A stretch of 64,000 bases of DNA from Rhodamnia argentea (GCF_020921035.1 NC_063152.1:30999903-31063902), one strand, 5' to 3'; positions 1 through 12,219 are shown, counted from the first letter of the stretch. Translations and numbers: made by a program. The notes: generated by a model not told the origin, from the letters alone.

Positions 1-1930
1 TTTGCTGCCGGGGCATTTATATTTCCAACTTCTGCTTACTTCATACTCAAGGTTCTTATCTGAATCTCCTTATGGAGAATTTTGTTGTGAATGGTGTTCA
101 CTTACTTGCGATTATTTTTGCATTTGGCACGGAATTTAGTTTTTAAACCTTAATGGTAATTTCCGGGCCCACTCGTTACAAATTTGACTGTATGATTCTC
201 TTTTATTAGGAGGAAAGACCTTCATGGTGGGCTTCATCATAGGCCTTTTTTTCAGTTGTTTGGTGGTTATACGTAATGTTATACTGGCTTAGAAGATTGT
301 GTTTCTAGACTTATTCAATGATTGCCTTTAATCTAGCTCTTAGCTTTTATTGGCAATTGTAACTAGTAGATTTATTGGATGAAGTCATGATAAGGCATTT
401 GCATCTGTCTAAATGTTGACATATTACGACTGCTAAGTCACTCTGATTATTCACAGTCAATGCAGTGTTTCGAAGAGCATTTTCCAAGTTGACAAGGCCC
501 ATGTTTACCTGTTTGATTATTTACACATAATGCTGATAGAAAAGTCATTAGTTGATACAACCTACATCTTCCATGATTGCAGAAGTTTGTTGTCAAGCCT
601 TATTACCTTAAGAGAGAAAGGCAGAAGGCTCTGGAGAATTCAGAGAAAACTTCAACGCAGGTATGTGTAAAACATTTACTGCTCTACAGTGTCCCCTGTA
701 TTTGTTGGAAATATTTAAGTGAATCGTCACGACATGTAGGTACAAGAAGCCATGGCAGCAGCTCAAAGAGCTCAAAAGCTGTTAGAAAACGTGGCAAATC
801 GGAAAAGAAACAAACAAATGGAAGTTGGTGGACTAGTTATCACTGAAGCAAAATATGGGAATCTTAAAAATGTGAAGAGATCTGATCAATCAGGAGTCAC
901 CGAATCGGCTTCCCAAGTTATTGATGTTACTTTGCCTCTAAATTTCCTTGTTACTGATTCAGGGCAGCTCAAGGTATGCAACTCCCATCTTGTGCTGTCT
1001 TTAGGCTCCATGTACTTCCTTTCTTGTTGAATTCTTCAGCGTTACTGTTCTTTGATCTAGCATTGACTGCAGCCACTCTTAATTAACAGCTTAGAACTTG
1101 CCTTTCTATTGTTATTTCTCGGACATTTCTCTTAACCGAAAGTTAGAAGTTTCGTAATGGGAGATGCCTTGGTGTGACATAAGGTTACTTTATTTTGACT
1201 TAGAGGTCATAGGTATGAGTCACGGAAACCTCTGCCCCAAAGTAGGCGTCAAGCTGAGCACATCTCCCCAGATTCGGACACCTTTGTCTGCAATCTACAT
1301 GACAGACCAAAAAATATGAGTATGCTCTCTCGAAGAAGGGGAGCCTGGACTTGCGCCTTTAGAGTATTTTCTGCTTAGTGTCAAAGGTCAAATGATGTAC
1401 TCTCAGTCAGTGATCCATACATTTATTGGAAATAGAAGCTTGGAAGGTAGCGCCGGTATGCAGAAGCAGAAGCAATTCTTGCATATGCGACGTTACTTAT
1501 TTAGGTTTTCGCATTCTTATGTTTCTTCTCATGAACATTGAAAATGAACCAGGCCAAGGCCCCTCTCATCAAGGTGACGCTCGGTGTCAATTGCAATGGG
1601 CCTACAGACACATCTGCATTCTTGGGAATTTCATTATCTGCCTGTGTCGGATGTTTGTTCTCACTTCCCAATTTGACAATTGCAGCTTCACGAAGGCGTA
1701 AAGAAATCGGGAATTATGGGATTTTGCGATCCCTGTCCGGGAGAGCCAAAAGGATTGCTCATAGAGTATACTTGTGGTGGTAAAAGATACGAGGTAGTGC
1801 ATCTTTGCGATCCCTCTTCAAGCAAAACCGGCTCGGTCCATAACCCGTGTTTCGTAATTTTTTGGTAATACAGGTGACAGTGGGCGATCACGAGGAGCTG
1901 TTTATACCCCGTGAAGAGCACCGGATTTGA
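1..1930 (+). CDS. OWL1: DNAJC11-like J-protein (C-terminal part; 5' end outside window)
   Basis: Last five exons of a J-domain protein of the DNAJC11 / Arabidopsis DnaJ13 (OWL1) type. Exons in one continuous reading frame: 1-51, 583-660, 740-973, 1686-1793 and 1874-1930 (TGA 1928-1930), all with GT-AG borders. The visible protein runs from a hydrophobic segment ([17 protein letters not shown]), through a basic stretch ([15 protein letters not shown]) and an Ala/Gln-rich helix ([15 protein letters not shown]), to the conserved tail with [20 protein letters not shown] and the end [12 protein letters not shown]. This is the DUF3395 region that follows the J domain in the family. The J domain itself lies upstream of the window. 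Family knowledge: DNAJC11 relatives are membrane-associated co-chaperones, and OWL1 is linked to very-low-fluence light responses. Family assignment is firm; the exact orthologue name is from memory. Confidence 0.9.
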
Positions 1931-3316
1931 ACGACGACCTGCTTATCTAGCAATTTTTTTTTCCCCGGCTTTGCCATACCTCTTCAGATAATTGAAGTTT
2001 GAAAGTTCTACTCGGGCTCATTATTCAGCTTGCTTTCTTGTATCCCGGAAGCCCGGATTAATTTTCTTGTAAAATTATCTTCACAATAGAGATAAAGGAA
2101 TAGCTCACAGAGATGAGGGAAAGATATTAGATCACAAAGCGCAAGAGATCGCTAATGAGCCACTCGTGAGGCCTCCTTGTTTGTTTGTTTATATGCTTAA
2201 ATACAACCAGGAAGTAATTTTTTTTCACTTACCCCACGAAAATATAAAGTACAATAAGGACTTCAAAAATTATTAAGAATTATTCGTTAATTTACTTCTT
2301 GATATTTATATATCATGAAAATTTGAAGTGTTCTAAGTTAAAAAAAAAAAGAAATATAAAAAAACATGTGGGAATTTGTAATATTCAAATTAATCAGAAG
2401 TAAAAAATGTAAGAGCCAATCTAGATGCACTAAATAAATAAGAGAAATGTAGCTTATGTAGGGAGGATTGACTAAGGTAGGCATGGGGTAGGCTGAACTT
2501 GCCCTACTTCTGGTACGACAATGCAAGAATTTCATCATCATACATGATTGTGATTTACCAAAGAAGCCGTCTAAATTAAGATAATGCCATCGGATTAATT
2601 TGCAGATTAAACTTGTAGTTAAGTATCATCATGTCTTGGTCGAGCAACTACGGTAATTATTTCATTCTAGATTGCATGGTTTTATTTATTTATTTATTTT
2701 TTATTTTTTTGGTAAGGTGGTTTTATTTATTTTTTCATCTGCCCCTCATGCATTATTTTTTTCCTTGGCATAATTTGCGTCCTTTCTTCTCGTGAAGGGA
2801 TAATGCAACAAATCGGTTCATGAACTTTGGTCTCATTTACAACGTGGTTCCTGAAACTTTGAATATATTTAATATGATCCGTGAACTTTAACATAATATA
2901 CAATGTGGTTTATGAACTTTTAATTTGTTTAATATGATCTCTGGATCTTTGACGCATGTTCAATTTAGTTTTTGAACTATATGAAAATGTTCAATATTGT
3001 CCTTTCATAATTCAAGTTCGGGAATAATATTGATTATTTTTATATAATTTAGGAATTAATTGAGTATGTATTAAAATTTTCATGAATCATTTTAATTAAT
3101 TTAAAAATTCAGAGATTATATTATATGTTGAGCTGAAGGTTAGAAAATGTATTCAACAAATTAAAGGTTGACGACCTTTTTTAGATCTCACTGTTCTTGA
3201 GAGTAAAACGCGATCGCGGGCTGGTCGCCATTTCCTTCCACAGCCGAAAAAAGCTTTCTTCGGTCAGGCAAGAGTGAAGACGGAGAAGAGAAGGAAGGAA
3301 GGAGGGAAAAGAGAAA
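1931..3316. other. Intergenic region and HINT4 5' side
   Basis: No gene seen. It contains AT-rich low-complexity DNA (about 2220-2410 and 2680-2760). At about 2815-3010 there is a degenerate tandem repeat of roughly 60 bases built on 'tgaactttaa' and 'caatgtggttt'. Its wording resembles the arms of the fold-back elements elsewhere in the window. About 3181-3316 is probably the promoter and 5' leader of the following HIT gene. Confidence 0.5.
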
Positions 3317-3399
3317 ATGGCGGGAGCGACGTCGGCTTGCATCTTCTGCCAAATCGCCCGCTCTTCTACCCCCACTTCTCTCCTCCACTCCGTTCGTCC

Positions 3400-3440
<41 letters not shown>

Positions 3441-5937
3441 GTTTCTAGGTAACCGAAGCTGATCGAGGCTCGCTCTCGCGCTTGCAGGACGATCGAGTGG
3501 TTGCGTTCGAAGACGTCAATCCCGCCGCGTTGAGGTAAACGCTAATTATCGAGGAGAGGAATCTGCGATACGCGGAAAATGTGATCCAGCTTCAGCTGGT
3601 TGACCTGAATGGGTTATGCATTACCTTATGGAGGAAAGTCTGATTAGTGCTCTCCACATTGTGCTCTGAGCTCTTAGTTTGGATTAGCTGTAATGGATGC
3701 CTTCGAGTACGAGTTGCTCTGAATTTGGACTTGTTGATCTACACTGTAGCTCGACTCGATCGATGTGATCGGTAGATTGATCATTCAAGTGCGCGCTGCT
3801 GTTACCCCTGGGGATTGGACGGGCTAACAAGTTCTAAATAATTTTTTGCCGAGATGATGGGGGTCTGTTCAATCAAAATTTTGGATTGTGTGATGTGGGT
3901 TAAGATTCCATCAATTCCAACGCAATTTGATGTTTTAGGCGTTCATTAAATTAGAGTAGCGCATATTCTTTGAATGCTTCAAATTTCTTCTTTTAGTTTT
4001 GACCCGAATTGTTGCTTCGAGTTCCTGAATCATCAAATTTGTGAATCTACACAATAGACTGCCAAGCGTAGAGTCTGTCTTATGGAGATTGCCTGGTTTA
4101 ATTTAGGGGGTTTGTGAGATAAATATTGATCTGTTCTCTTCCTTTTGCGGACCTGGTGGTTTTCAATGTGATTGGGCTGTTGATCACTTTACTCTTTTGC
4201 TTTTCTTTTAACTTTTATGTTAGCCACATCACATGAGTTGGTGGTAACCTCTAAAAGACATGCTACAGATATTGTGGATTTTAGGTTGAAATGCCACGGC
4301 ACGGATCGCAGCATTGCTCAAAATGATTTCACTCTTCAATTTGCAGCTTTTGCTGCACTCTCAGGATGACTGAAAATCTTAAGCTCGATGCCTGATCAAC
4401 AGGCATTATTTGGTGATTCCGGTGGAGCACATTCCAACTGTGAGAGACCTCAAAAGGAGAGCTGAAGATTATACGTTAGGTAATATATTCATTGTTTACA
4501 ACTTGTTTGAGAGCACAGGACCTCTAGTTATTTATCCGCCCTCTCATTTTCTATTCATCCAGTGAGTCACATGCTGGATGTGGGGAGAATGCTTTTACAA
4601 AGAGACGTGCCTCAGTCAAAGCAATACAGGTACTTTTTCATGTTCTTCAGCCACATGGAGTTTTGATCCCCTTGATTTCATGTGACCATGTTATTATGCC
4701 TCCCCACAATTAAACTGATGAGGAAGACATGCTTATCAGCACTCAATCCTCTAGTTATTAGAGACTTCGCAATGTGTTTGAGGGAACTGGAAGAATGTGC
4801 TGGAGATTTAGATTTGCCCGTCGGTATCCTGTGAAGTATTAAATAGTCTATCACTTACTTGTCCTTGTTAAGTTGTATAGCTCCTGGTAGGATCTTTTAC
4901 TTTCTGTAAACTTCATGTGAATGGGAATCGTTAATAATGTCATTGTCACAAGTGCTAAACTGTGTCCCCTCCATCCTTAATGTCTTTATGGAAGATGAAT
5001 ACAATGATTGACAGCCAATCTTTATGGGGAATATTTTGTCAAAAGCTTCGTACGTATTTTGGTGCTTATCTTATATGTTTACATATACTTGTGTTTATTT
5101 AAGCTTCGTACGTGTTTAGGTGCTTATCCTATCTCTTCACATAGACATACGTTTATTTACTTATTTATTTATATATTTTTCAATCCTGACGTGGAATATT
5201 TTCTCAAAAGCTTCGTATGTTTTTAGGTGCTTATCCTATCTCTTTCCACATACTTACTTTTATTTAATTATTATTCTCTTTGGAAAGATATATGACGAAA
5301 CTATCTCAATTTGTGTTAAGTATCATGGCCCGAACTATATAAATATAATCCTTGTTAATCAACTTGTTTGATTTGTTGGTCCCTGGGTATGCATTTGTTT
5401 CTCTGGTCTGGTTGACATTCAACTTCAATGTAGGGCTTTGGACAATGCTTTCGTGTTTGATACTTTCACTACTAAAGAACACATAGTAAGCAGTTGACAT
5501 AAAAATGATAATGTTGTCAGTTGCAGAAGTAACAGACATTTGCAACTCAATGATTCCATTGCTTGCAAATGCGAGAAGCTTTTGTGGGTTCTTTACCGTT
5601 TTGACCAATTTGTTTTTCCTGCCTTGCATATTTATGTTAGCAGGTTCGGCTTTCATCAGCCTCCATTGAACAGTGTCAACCATTTGCATCTTCACTGTTT
5701 GGCACTACCTTTCATACCCAGGTAACCTTTTTCCTCTTCGCACTCTCAAAAGGCTCAAATGTGTTTTGACAGTTGTTACTCTCAATACCATCACCGTACT
5801 TAATGAAGTCATAGACACACCTAGTTTAACCATTGAAGAGCTTATACAGATGGAAACATATGAAGTACTTGTCATTGGGACCACTCGGTGGGTTTATTGA
5901 AGCAGAGAAGTTACTGGACAAACTAAAACCGGAGTGA
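3317..5937 (+). CDS. HINT4: HINT4-like HIT-family nucleotide hydrolase/phosphorylase
   Basis: Six-exon gene for a protein of about 143 residues: 3317-3391, 3488-3534, 4403-4479, 4563-4629, 5644-5721 and 5850-5937 (TGA 5935-5937). All junctions keep frame and are GT-AG. The protein starts MAGATSACIFCQIARSS (the Cys-x-x-Cys start typical of HIT proteins), continues DDRVVAFEDVNPAAL, HYLVIPVEHIPTV and FGFHQPPLNSVNHLHLHC, and ends GPLGGFIEAEKLLDKLKPE. HLHLHC is the histidine-triad catalytic motif. The best family match from memory is Arabidopsis HINT4 (At4g16566), described as an adenylylsulfatase / APS phosphorylase. Intron 1 is only 96 bases and contains a (CT)n run of about 32 bases. Its donor (GTTCGT) is weak, so the exact end of exon 1 is the least certain point. 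Intron 4 (about 1 kb) carries a three-copy tandem repeat. Confidence 0.92.
3405..3436 (+). repeat. (CT)n microsatellite in HINT4 intron 1
   Basis: About 16 CT units, uninterrupted, 14 bases downstream of the inferred exon 1 donor. A length-variable pyrimidine run this close to a weak donor could influence splicing; that is inference. Confidence 0.95.
5041..5270 (+). repeat. Three-copy tandem repeat in HINT4 intron 4
   Basis: Three diverged copies of a unit that begins 'agcttcgtacgt', continues 'aggtgcttatcctatctctt' and ends in 'tttattta'-rich DNA. They start near 5044, 5102 and 5210. The first and third copies also share the preceding 'ggaatatttt' block, so the array grew by unequal duplication of a unit of about 60 bases or longer. 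Confidence 0.8.
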
Positions 5938-6475
5938 CCGAATCATGCATACCCTTAATCTTCAATTTTATGTTGTTGACTCTACGATATGTCACGGGAT
6001 ATAGTTAACTACATTTATGAAATTGCGAGGTCTCTTATATTACTTATGGTGCAAATCGATGTGATTTAATATGTCCGATATGCTTGGAATTTTAAAGTAC
6101 TAATCCATGCTCAAATGTGTTTCTCTCTATGCCTGTCGGCTAAGAATTGCCTAGTACGTTGGGTCCTATGCGCACTACAATTTGGTTTCCTTTTTGCCCC
6201 CCTCTTGGAGGTGAAAATGGTTTATTCAAGACAAATTTTTTGTTTCCTTGTAAGAAATAATAGTCTATGCAATTGGTTTACCTGAGGATGCATTATCCAA
6301 GATCCATGAGTCTATGGCTTTGAACTTCTTTTTTTAAATGAAACAAAACGGTAGTCTTTAATTGTCGCTTCCAATCTTTTAGAAGTAAATTTTGTAGTTG
6401 ATATAGTGGATGAATGAGTACATTTTTGGCTAGGCCTACTATAATTTCATTTCCAACCTTGTCATGCTCGCTTTG

Positions 6476-6775
6476 TGAAGTATTGTCTCGTATCGTTTGA
6501 CAACGGGTCCTAAATGCTCTTTCTATATATGTGGTTTCCCTCCACTTATTAGCTTAAGCTTTTAGGTTTGATTTTCTAACCCGGCTATCAGAGCCGGTGT
6601 TATCCCTTTCGTAAATGTGCGTAGTCAAAATTCCATGCGCTGCTCGTAATCCGGCTTGCACGTGAGAGGGGGTATTGAAGTATTGTCATACATCACTTGA
6701 CAACGAGCCCTAAATGCTCTTTATATTCATGTTGTCTTCCTCCATCTATCATCTTAAGCTTTTGGATTCTTTGGG
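6476..6775 (+). mobile_element. Miniature LTR retroelement remnant (TRIM-like)
   Basis: Two direct repeats of about 90-110 bases begin with 'tgaagtattgtc' exactly 200 bases apart (6476 and 6676). Both share 'taaatgctcttt' and 'cttaagctttt'. Just after the first copy is 'ctatcagagccgg', which resembles the initiator-Met tRNA primer-binding site (tatcagagcc). A purine run, 'gagaggggg', lies just before the second copy. This order (repeat, PBS, short non-coding interior, purine tract, repeat) is that of a terminal-repeat retrotransposon in miniature. It has no coding capacity and the repeats are visibly diverged, so it is an old fossil. Outer ends are approximate. Confidence 0.65.
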
Positions 6776-9700
6776 TGGTTGTTAATCATCATTTATTCAG
6801 TCTAACTAAATGTTGAAAAGCTATTGTAGTTTCCTCGATTAGTCGCCAATGCAATCAAAGTAAAGATCTTTACAGGGGGAGCGCTTTGTCCATTTATCTT
6901 ATAGGTTGATTTGAATCGATTCATATGCAAATAAGGAGTCACCAATGTTTGCATCCTGAAAATAATCTACATTGGGCATATAAGAACCATCCACTTGTTG
7001 AAACCTACAGTTTGACCCTCTATTTGTTAGCCCCAGACTATGTGCCTTAAGGTTTCAAGGAATTCTACTTTGAACGTCTAGTTTGTATAATTTTTCCGAA
7101 CTTTTCCTGATGGTGTTAGACTCCAACATACGAATTGTAGGTCTTCAGGGTGCAAAGTGTGGCATTTTGAAACTAGAGGTGCATAGTGTTGGCAAGGGAA
7201 AAGTTTAAGATGATGTTTGTAGCCAACCTTGCATTTGCATTGTCCAAGTGTTCGTAACTCCCAAGAATTACCATGACTAAGTAATGAGTTGCTTTTTTAT
7301 GACAAAAAAAAAAATAGAAGTAATGAGTTGCTTTTGAATGCAGCCATGTATAAACATTTTATGATTTTCTTCAATCACTGCCTATGGGCGAGGGTCCAAA
7401 AGTGAAGAATGGACTGTTGACCCTGTGCTCTATATTTCCCCCCTTTTCTTTCGAAGGATTGGCTAGGAAACTACATAAGAAAATGGTTGAGATTAACTTG
7501 ACACTGTCATTTCTAAATAGGAATCAGTTTAGTAGCTGAGGTGTTTGTAGGCATCAATTTGCTGTTTTAGTCTAAGAACAGTCTCCAGAATCTCCAGGTA
7601 ATTATGCGCTTGAATGTCACTAAATTGGGTTGAAATCTGTTTATTATGTTGTAAATTCTGTCTGCTAGTTTGGTGTTTGCTTGGTGAAGTCTGTAGAATG
7701 TTGGTTACCAGTATCTTGTGCAGTAGTAGATGGATGCAGAACTTTTCCACTATCTTCGAATTACATTAGACTGGCGGTAACTTGGAGGTGCAGCTGCGAT
7801 GGTTTACTGATTTGAATTATCGGCGGTACTCACTTGAACAATGCTTTGATGGTCTATCCTGTTTACGCTAAGCAGAGGACGTGATGCGCCATGCAAATTT
7901 GATGATGCATGCTAACATGATTGACTTGTGAAACTAGTGAAGCCAGCATCTACCATATTAAGTTATCGAACTAAGTCCAAACGTGAAGTTTTCGGGTGCA
8001 TGAGGGGCAACGGGCTCATCCTTAAAGATATCACTTTTGAGAGTATATAAAGACTTCAAAAATTCAATAACTGAATGGACGTAAATTAATGATGTCACAG
8101 ACGCAAGCAAGGGGTTGTGTATTCTGGTATCACTTTTGTGGCTGGCTGGTTGGCACTTGGCACTTTAAATTGTCACACGTCTCCCCATAGAGCCCTCAAT
8201 TTATTAGTGGCCCTTAGCATTGAAATGAGCTCATTAGTCAAATCTAGTGTCACCAGAAAATTAGGTTCTCATCTCTTTGTCAGCTTTGTCCAAAAAAAAA
8301 AAAAAAATCTCTTTGTCAGCTCTAACAGATCATCCAGGGCAAGTTGTGGCTCAAACTAGATTGGTGTTCCTCCAATATTGTGAGCTCTCAAATAGGGCAA
8401 TATAATATAGATGATGCTGGATTCTTGGTGTGTAAGGCGTCTAATCCTAATTTCTGTGATTTAGGTAGGTTTTGTTTTATCTCTTGGAATATGAAAAGCA
8501 TGGGCTCTTTTAGCCAGCGGTGATTGACGAAGGCAGGTGGGATATCTCTGAATTGAAATTATTCATTTGGGACATTTATAGTATTGGTCGGTGGAACCCA
8601 AGTAGGCTGTCCCTTACAGTGTGGCCGAAAGTGACGAGAAGTTTTGGACGCTTCATTTGTTCGCGAGTCAAATCGATGCTTTGATTTTGGTTATGACCAG
8701 AAAGGGAATTCAGGTGAATGATTGAATAAGGGGATTCCTGATTAGCCGGTCCGGTTATTCTGAAGCGATGTCGACCGACCGACCGGGTTTTGACCAGGAA
8801 CAAAAGAACATCACGGCCACACCGATACTTTGAAGGGACATGATCAATGTGAGATGATCGGTACACGGAACGCCTCCGAAAATCGAAGGGAAGAAAGAGC
8901 AAGCGACCTGCAATCTCTCCCTTTTGGGCTAATTAGTAAGTCCGGTACATGAAGGAAAGGCGCGGTATCTTTAGATGATGTCTTGGTTCCTCTAGGCGCA
9001 GTGTGTCTACATAAATGTTGTGATATTCTCAGTAGGATTACGAAATCTTATATCGGTTGACTGGATCTGGATGGGACCATAGTAGCTCAACTCGAGAATT
9101 CAGATTCAACTCAAAAACTCTCGAAGGGGGTTTGCTCATCGTGGCCCTACCCTTCATCACTGGTAGTGTGGGATTGAACTCAGACATCGGGTCCGATTCC
9201 TGATCACTGAAGCGAAGCTCATAGTATGAACCTTCGCTGGTCTCTTCCCCTGGTAATAATGCATGTGGTCCGAAACCCGAGACTCGCAATTTTTTCCACC
9301 GCCTTATTTGCTTGTGCCTCAATGAATCCGAGCATGGGATTGGCAGCAGCATGCATCCACCTCGTAGAGCAACGTCGGATTTGGATAGCTTTGTCATCAT
9401 TAAAGAAGGATTATCTTAACAAGTAATGTTAAAACTTAAGGAGTTCAATTATAATTTTAGGAACTTTGAGGTGGGAGCAAGCAAGCGTTTGGTTCATTCG
9501 ATTCCTTTGCACGAGGTTTCAAACTCCTAACCCCTATTTGGCTGGCGACTCCTCTACTCTCTCAATTCGTCTTGTTTTGGTTGCATCGATGGGGATCGTG
9601 AATGGGGTTAATAGAAGAGTTGCGATTGTACCTTTTCTTTTCTTTGTTCTTTTTCTTTTTGTCAATTGGTATTTGTTAATGAGTGTTCTTAGGCTATTTG

Positions 9701-10395
9701 CCAAGCAACTAATTAAGAAATTTTCAATGCATTATGTTTTCGCATACTCCCACAGTTACCTAAACACAACACTCTTGTGCTAGCAACATTCATAAATTAA
9801 AAGTTTTTGAACAAAATCGCCTCATTTCGACTCAATTCGATTGTCGATGCAAGCTGAATTTGATTTATTGGTTCCTCTTTTCGCCCGAGGGAAAAAAGGA
9901 ACAGCTTACCGCTTTACCAGCGAAGCCATGCCTTGGCCCGCTGATTTTTGACTGCCACCAAACTCTCACGGATGCGTTGTCCCCATCTCCATCGCTCCAA
10001 GAAATAGTAAATGTACCCAAGTACTCCAATGATTGGTACTACTACTAGTCCAACGCTCAAGTGCTTATCGATAATTCTCTGTCCAAAAAAGCTACTGAAG
10101 TGAAGGCTCGAAACCTGAGATAATTTTTCTCTTTTTAACCCCACTCTTTTTTAATAAATACACTAAAAATCTTAAAACTTATCATCAAAATATAATTAAG
10201 CCTTAAAAATTTACAAAATATATAATTAAATTTCAAAATTTTAAGATTTGATTGCACACAAATTGCAAGACTTAATTGTATTTTTTAAAAAAAATTAACA
10301 TTTAATTGCCCTTTTATTAATTAAGCTGCTATTTTGATTTTGCTGAATCCAAAACATAACAAAGCCAAGCCTCGTTCAGTCGTCACCCCCCCACC

Positions 10396-10403
10396 TTTAA
10401 AAC
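10396..10403 (+). promoter_or_regulatory. TATA-like box of the aspartyl protease gene
   Basis: 'tttaaaac' sits about 95 bases before the inferred ATG at 10493, followed by CT-rich leader sequence. If this is the TATA box, transcription starts near 10425-10435. That makes the in-frame ATG at 10334 part of the promoter rather than the coding region. Confidence 0.45.
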
Positions 10404-10492
10404 CCTCTCGAACTCTTCACTCGCCAAGGAAGAAACAGAGCACTCTGTTTTCCTCTCTCTCCCTCCCATCCCCAGCTCCAGAGGCCCCTCAA

Positions 10493-11977
10493 ATGGCGTA
10501 CCCCATCTCTCTCTTCGTCCTCCTCTTCATTGCGCACCACTCCTCCGTCTCCTCCTCCTCCGCCCCCATCTTCCTCCCTCTCACCCACTCCCTCTCCGCC
10601 TCCCGGTTCAACACCACCCACCACCTCCTCAAGTCCGCCTCCGCCCGCTCCGCCGCCCGCTTCCTCCACCACCGCCTTGGCCGCCACCTCTCCCACGGCG
10701 GCCGCCGCCAGGTCTCCCTCCCTCTGTCCCCGGGCAGCGACTACACCCTCAGCTTCACCCTCAACTCCCACCCTCCCCAGTCCGTCTCTCTCTTCATGGA
10801 CACCGGCAGCGACCTCGTCTGGTTCCCTTGCGCTCCCTTCGACTGCATCCTCTGCGAGGGCAAGCCGAATCCCAACCGACGCAACCCCATCGTCGCCCTT
10901 AACTTCTCCTCCACCTCCGCCGTCTCTTGCAAGTCCGCTGCATGCGCGGCCGCCCACTCCTCTCCCTCCTCCTCTGACCTCTGCGCTGCTGCTCGCTGCC
11001 CGCTCGAGTCCATTGAAATCTCCGACTGCGCCTCCTTCTCTTGCCCACCGTTTTACTACGCCTACGGCGACGGCAGCTTCATCGCCACCCTGTATCGCCA
11101 CTCCGTTTCCATGCCGACGTCTCCTCCTGCCTTAGTCCTTCGTAATTTCACCTTCGGGTGTGCCCACTCAGCCCTTGGAGAGCCGGTCGGAGTCGCTGGG
11201 TTCGGCCGGGGCTCCCTCTCTTTGCCAGCTCAGCTCGCTCGCTTGTCGCCCCAGTTGGGCAACCGGTTTTCGTATTGTTTGGTGTCTCACTCTTTCGAGC
11301 CGGACCGAGTTCGCCGGCCGAGCCCACTCATCCTAGGGCGGAAGGAGAAAGTGTTGAGCAACGAGGAGGCAGAGTTCGTGTACACCGAGATGCTCGACAA
11401 CCCAAAGCATCCGTACTTCTACTGCGTCGGGCTGGAGGGGATCTCCGTGGGCCGGAAGCATATCCCGGCGGCGGAGAATTTGAGGGCGGTGGACCGCCGG
11501 GGGAACGGAGGGATGGTAGTCGATTCAGGGACAACCTTCACCATGCTGCCTGCGGGCCTGTACGGCTCGGTGGTCGCCGAGTTCGAGCGGCGGCTCGGCC
11601 AAGTCCATGAGCGGGCAACCGGAATAGAAGACAAGACGGGGCTGAGCCCGTGCTACTACTTGGACAACGACACGATAGCGAGCGTGCCTACTGTTACGTT
11701 GCATTTCGTGGGGCGGGGGTCCAGTGTGGTGCTTCCCAGGAGGAATTATTTCTACGACTTCATGGACGGTGGCGATGGCAGCGGGAGGCGGTCGCGCGTG
11801 GGGTGCTTGATGCTGATGAACGGCGGGGACGAGGCCGAGTCGGAAGGCGGGCCGGTGGCGACCCTGGGGAATTATCAGCAGCAGGGTTTTGAGGTGGTTT
11901 ATGACCTGGAGAAGCGAAGGGTGGGGTTTGCCCGACGGCGCTGTGCGTCCCTGTGGGACAGCCTCAACCAACACTAG
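10493..11977 (+). CDS. Secreted pepsin-like aspartyl protease (A1 family), intronless
   Basis: Single-exon gene of 494 residues. Residues 1-22 (MAYPISLFVLLFIAHHSSVS...) form a signal peptide, so I start at 10493 and not at the in-frame ATG 10334, which lies upstream of a TATA-like box. The two catalytic motifs are D103-T-G-S (in FMDTGSDLVWFPC) and D344-S-G-T (in VVDSGTTFTMLP), at the usual spacing. Other family signatures are FYYAYGDGS, FTFGCAH, GVAGFGRGSLSLPAQL, FSYCLVSHSF, LGNYQQQGFEVVYDL and the end CASLWDSLNQH. Cysteines cluster after the first motif as in plant nepenthesin-like enzymes. The best match from memory is Arabidopsis At4g16563. The gene is strikingly C-rich, especially its 5' third, against AT-rich flanks; intronless plant genes often show this. 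Substrate is unknown. An AATAAA signal lies at 12214-12219. Confidence 0.95.
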   Translation: MAYPISLFVLLFIAHHSSVSSSSAPIFLPLTHSLSASRFNTTHHLLKSASARSAARFLHHRLGRHLSHGGRRQVSLPLSPGSDYTLSFTLNSHPPQSVSLFMDTGSDLVWFPCAPFDCILCEGKPNPNRRNPIVALNFSSTSAVSCKSAACAAAHSSPSSSDLCAAARCPLESIEISDCASFSCPPFYYAYGDGSFIATLYRHSVSMPTSPPALVLRNFTFGCAHSALGEPVGVAGFGRGSLSLPAQLARLSPQLGNRFSYCLVSHSFEPDRVRRPSPLILGRKEKVLSNEEAEFVYTEMLDNPKHPYFYCVGLEGISVGRKHIPAAENLRAVDRRGNGGMVVDSGTTFTMLPAGLYGSVVAEFERRLGQVHERATGIEDKTGLSPCYYLDNDTIASVPTVTLHFVGRGSSVVLPRRNYFYDFMDGGDGSGRRSRVGCLMLMNGGDEAESEGGPVATLGNYQQQGFEVVYDLEKRRVGFARRRCASLWDSLNQH

Positions 11978-12213
11978 GCGGCGCACGGCTGCATCGACGT
12001 TCGGTCAAAGGTAGCCGGTCGGGGTCATTTGAACCGGGATGCATAAGATACTCGGTTTGACTGTTCCGAACCGGGGGAGGGGAAATGTGCAGTTTTTGTA
12101 AAGTTTTTGTAATGTACAGCTTCCTTTTGTACAAATCGTCAATCGAATTAGTGAATATGTCTGGGGAAAGTACTGTTGATAGTGTTCATATTGGAATCAA
12201 CCAGAGAAAGTGC

Positions 12214-12219
12214 AATAAA
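12214..12219 (+). terminator. Poly(A) signal of the aspartyl protease gene
   Basis: AATAAA about 240 bases after the stop codon, on the coding strand and in T-rich 3' sequence. Plant poly(A) signals are loose, so this is the likely but not proven site. Confidence 0.45.

Larger units (their letters stand above)
5938..10492. other. 4.5 kb region without a recognised gene
   Basis: Apart from the TRIM-like remnant (6476-6775) I recognise no gene. The longest frames (for example minus strand 9038-9400) match no family I know and have no convincing splice structure. About 10130-10330 is very AT-rich. Immediately upstream of the protease gene is a TATA-like site. Confidence 0.5.

Noticed and set aside
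5306-5695. 129-codon minus-strand frame inside the HINT4 gene
   Set aside because: It overlaps intron 4 and HINT4 exon 5 on the opposite strand. No domain is visible.
9038-9400. 120-codon minus-strand frame
   Set aside because: No family recognised, no splice context and no upstream promoter signal. It could be remnant DNA, but there is not enough to call.
10334-10492. Longer N-terminus of the aspartyl protease from the ATG at 10334
   Set aside because: It adds 53 residues of low-complexity sequence before a clear signal peptide and overlaps a TATA-like box.
10397-11986. Long antisense and out-of-frame ORFs over the aspartyl protease gene
   Set aside because: The gene is extremely C-rich, which leaves all frames open. 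The products are low-complexity (Ala/Gly/Pro runs) with no family features.
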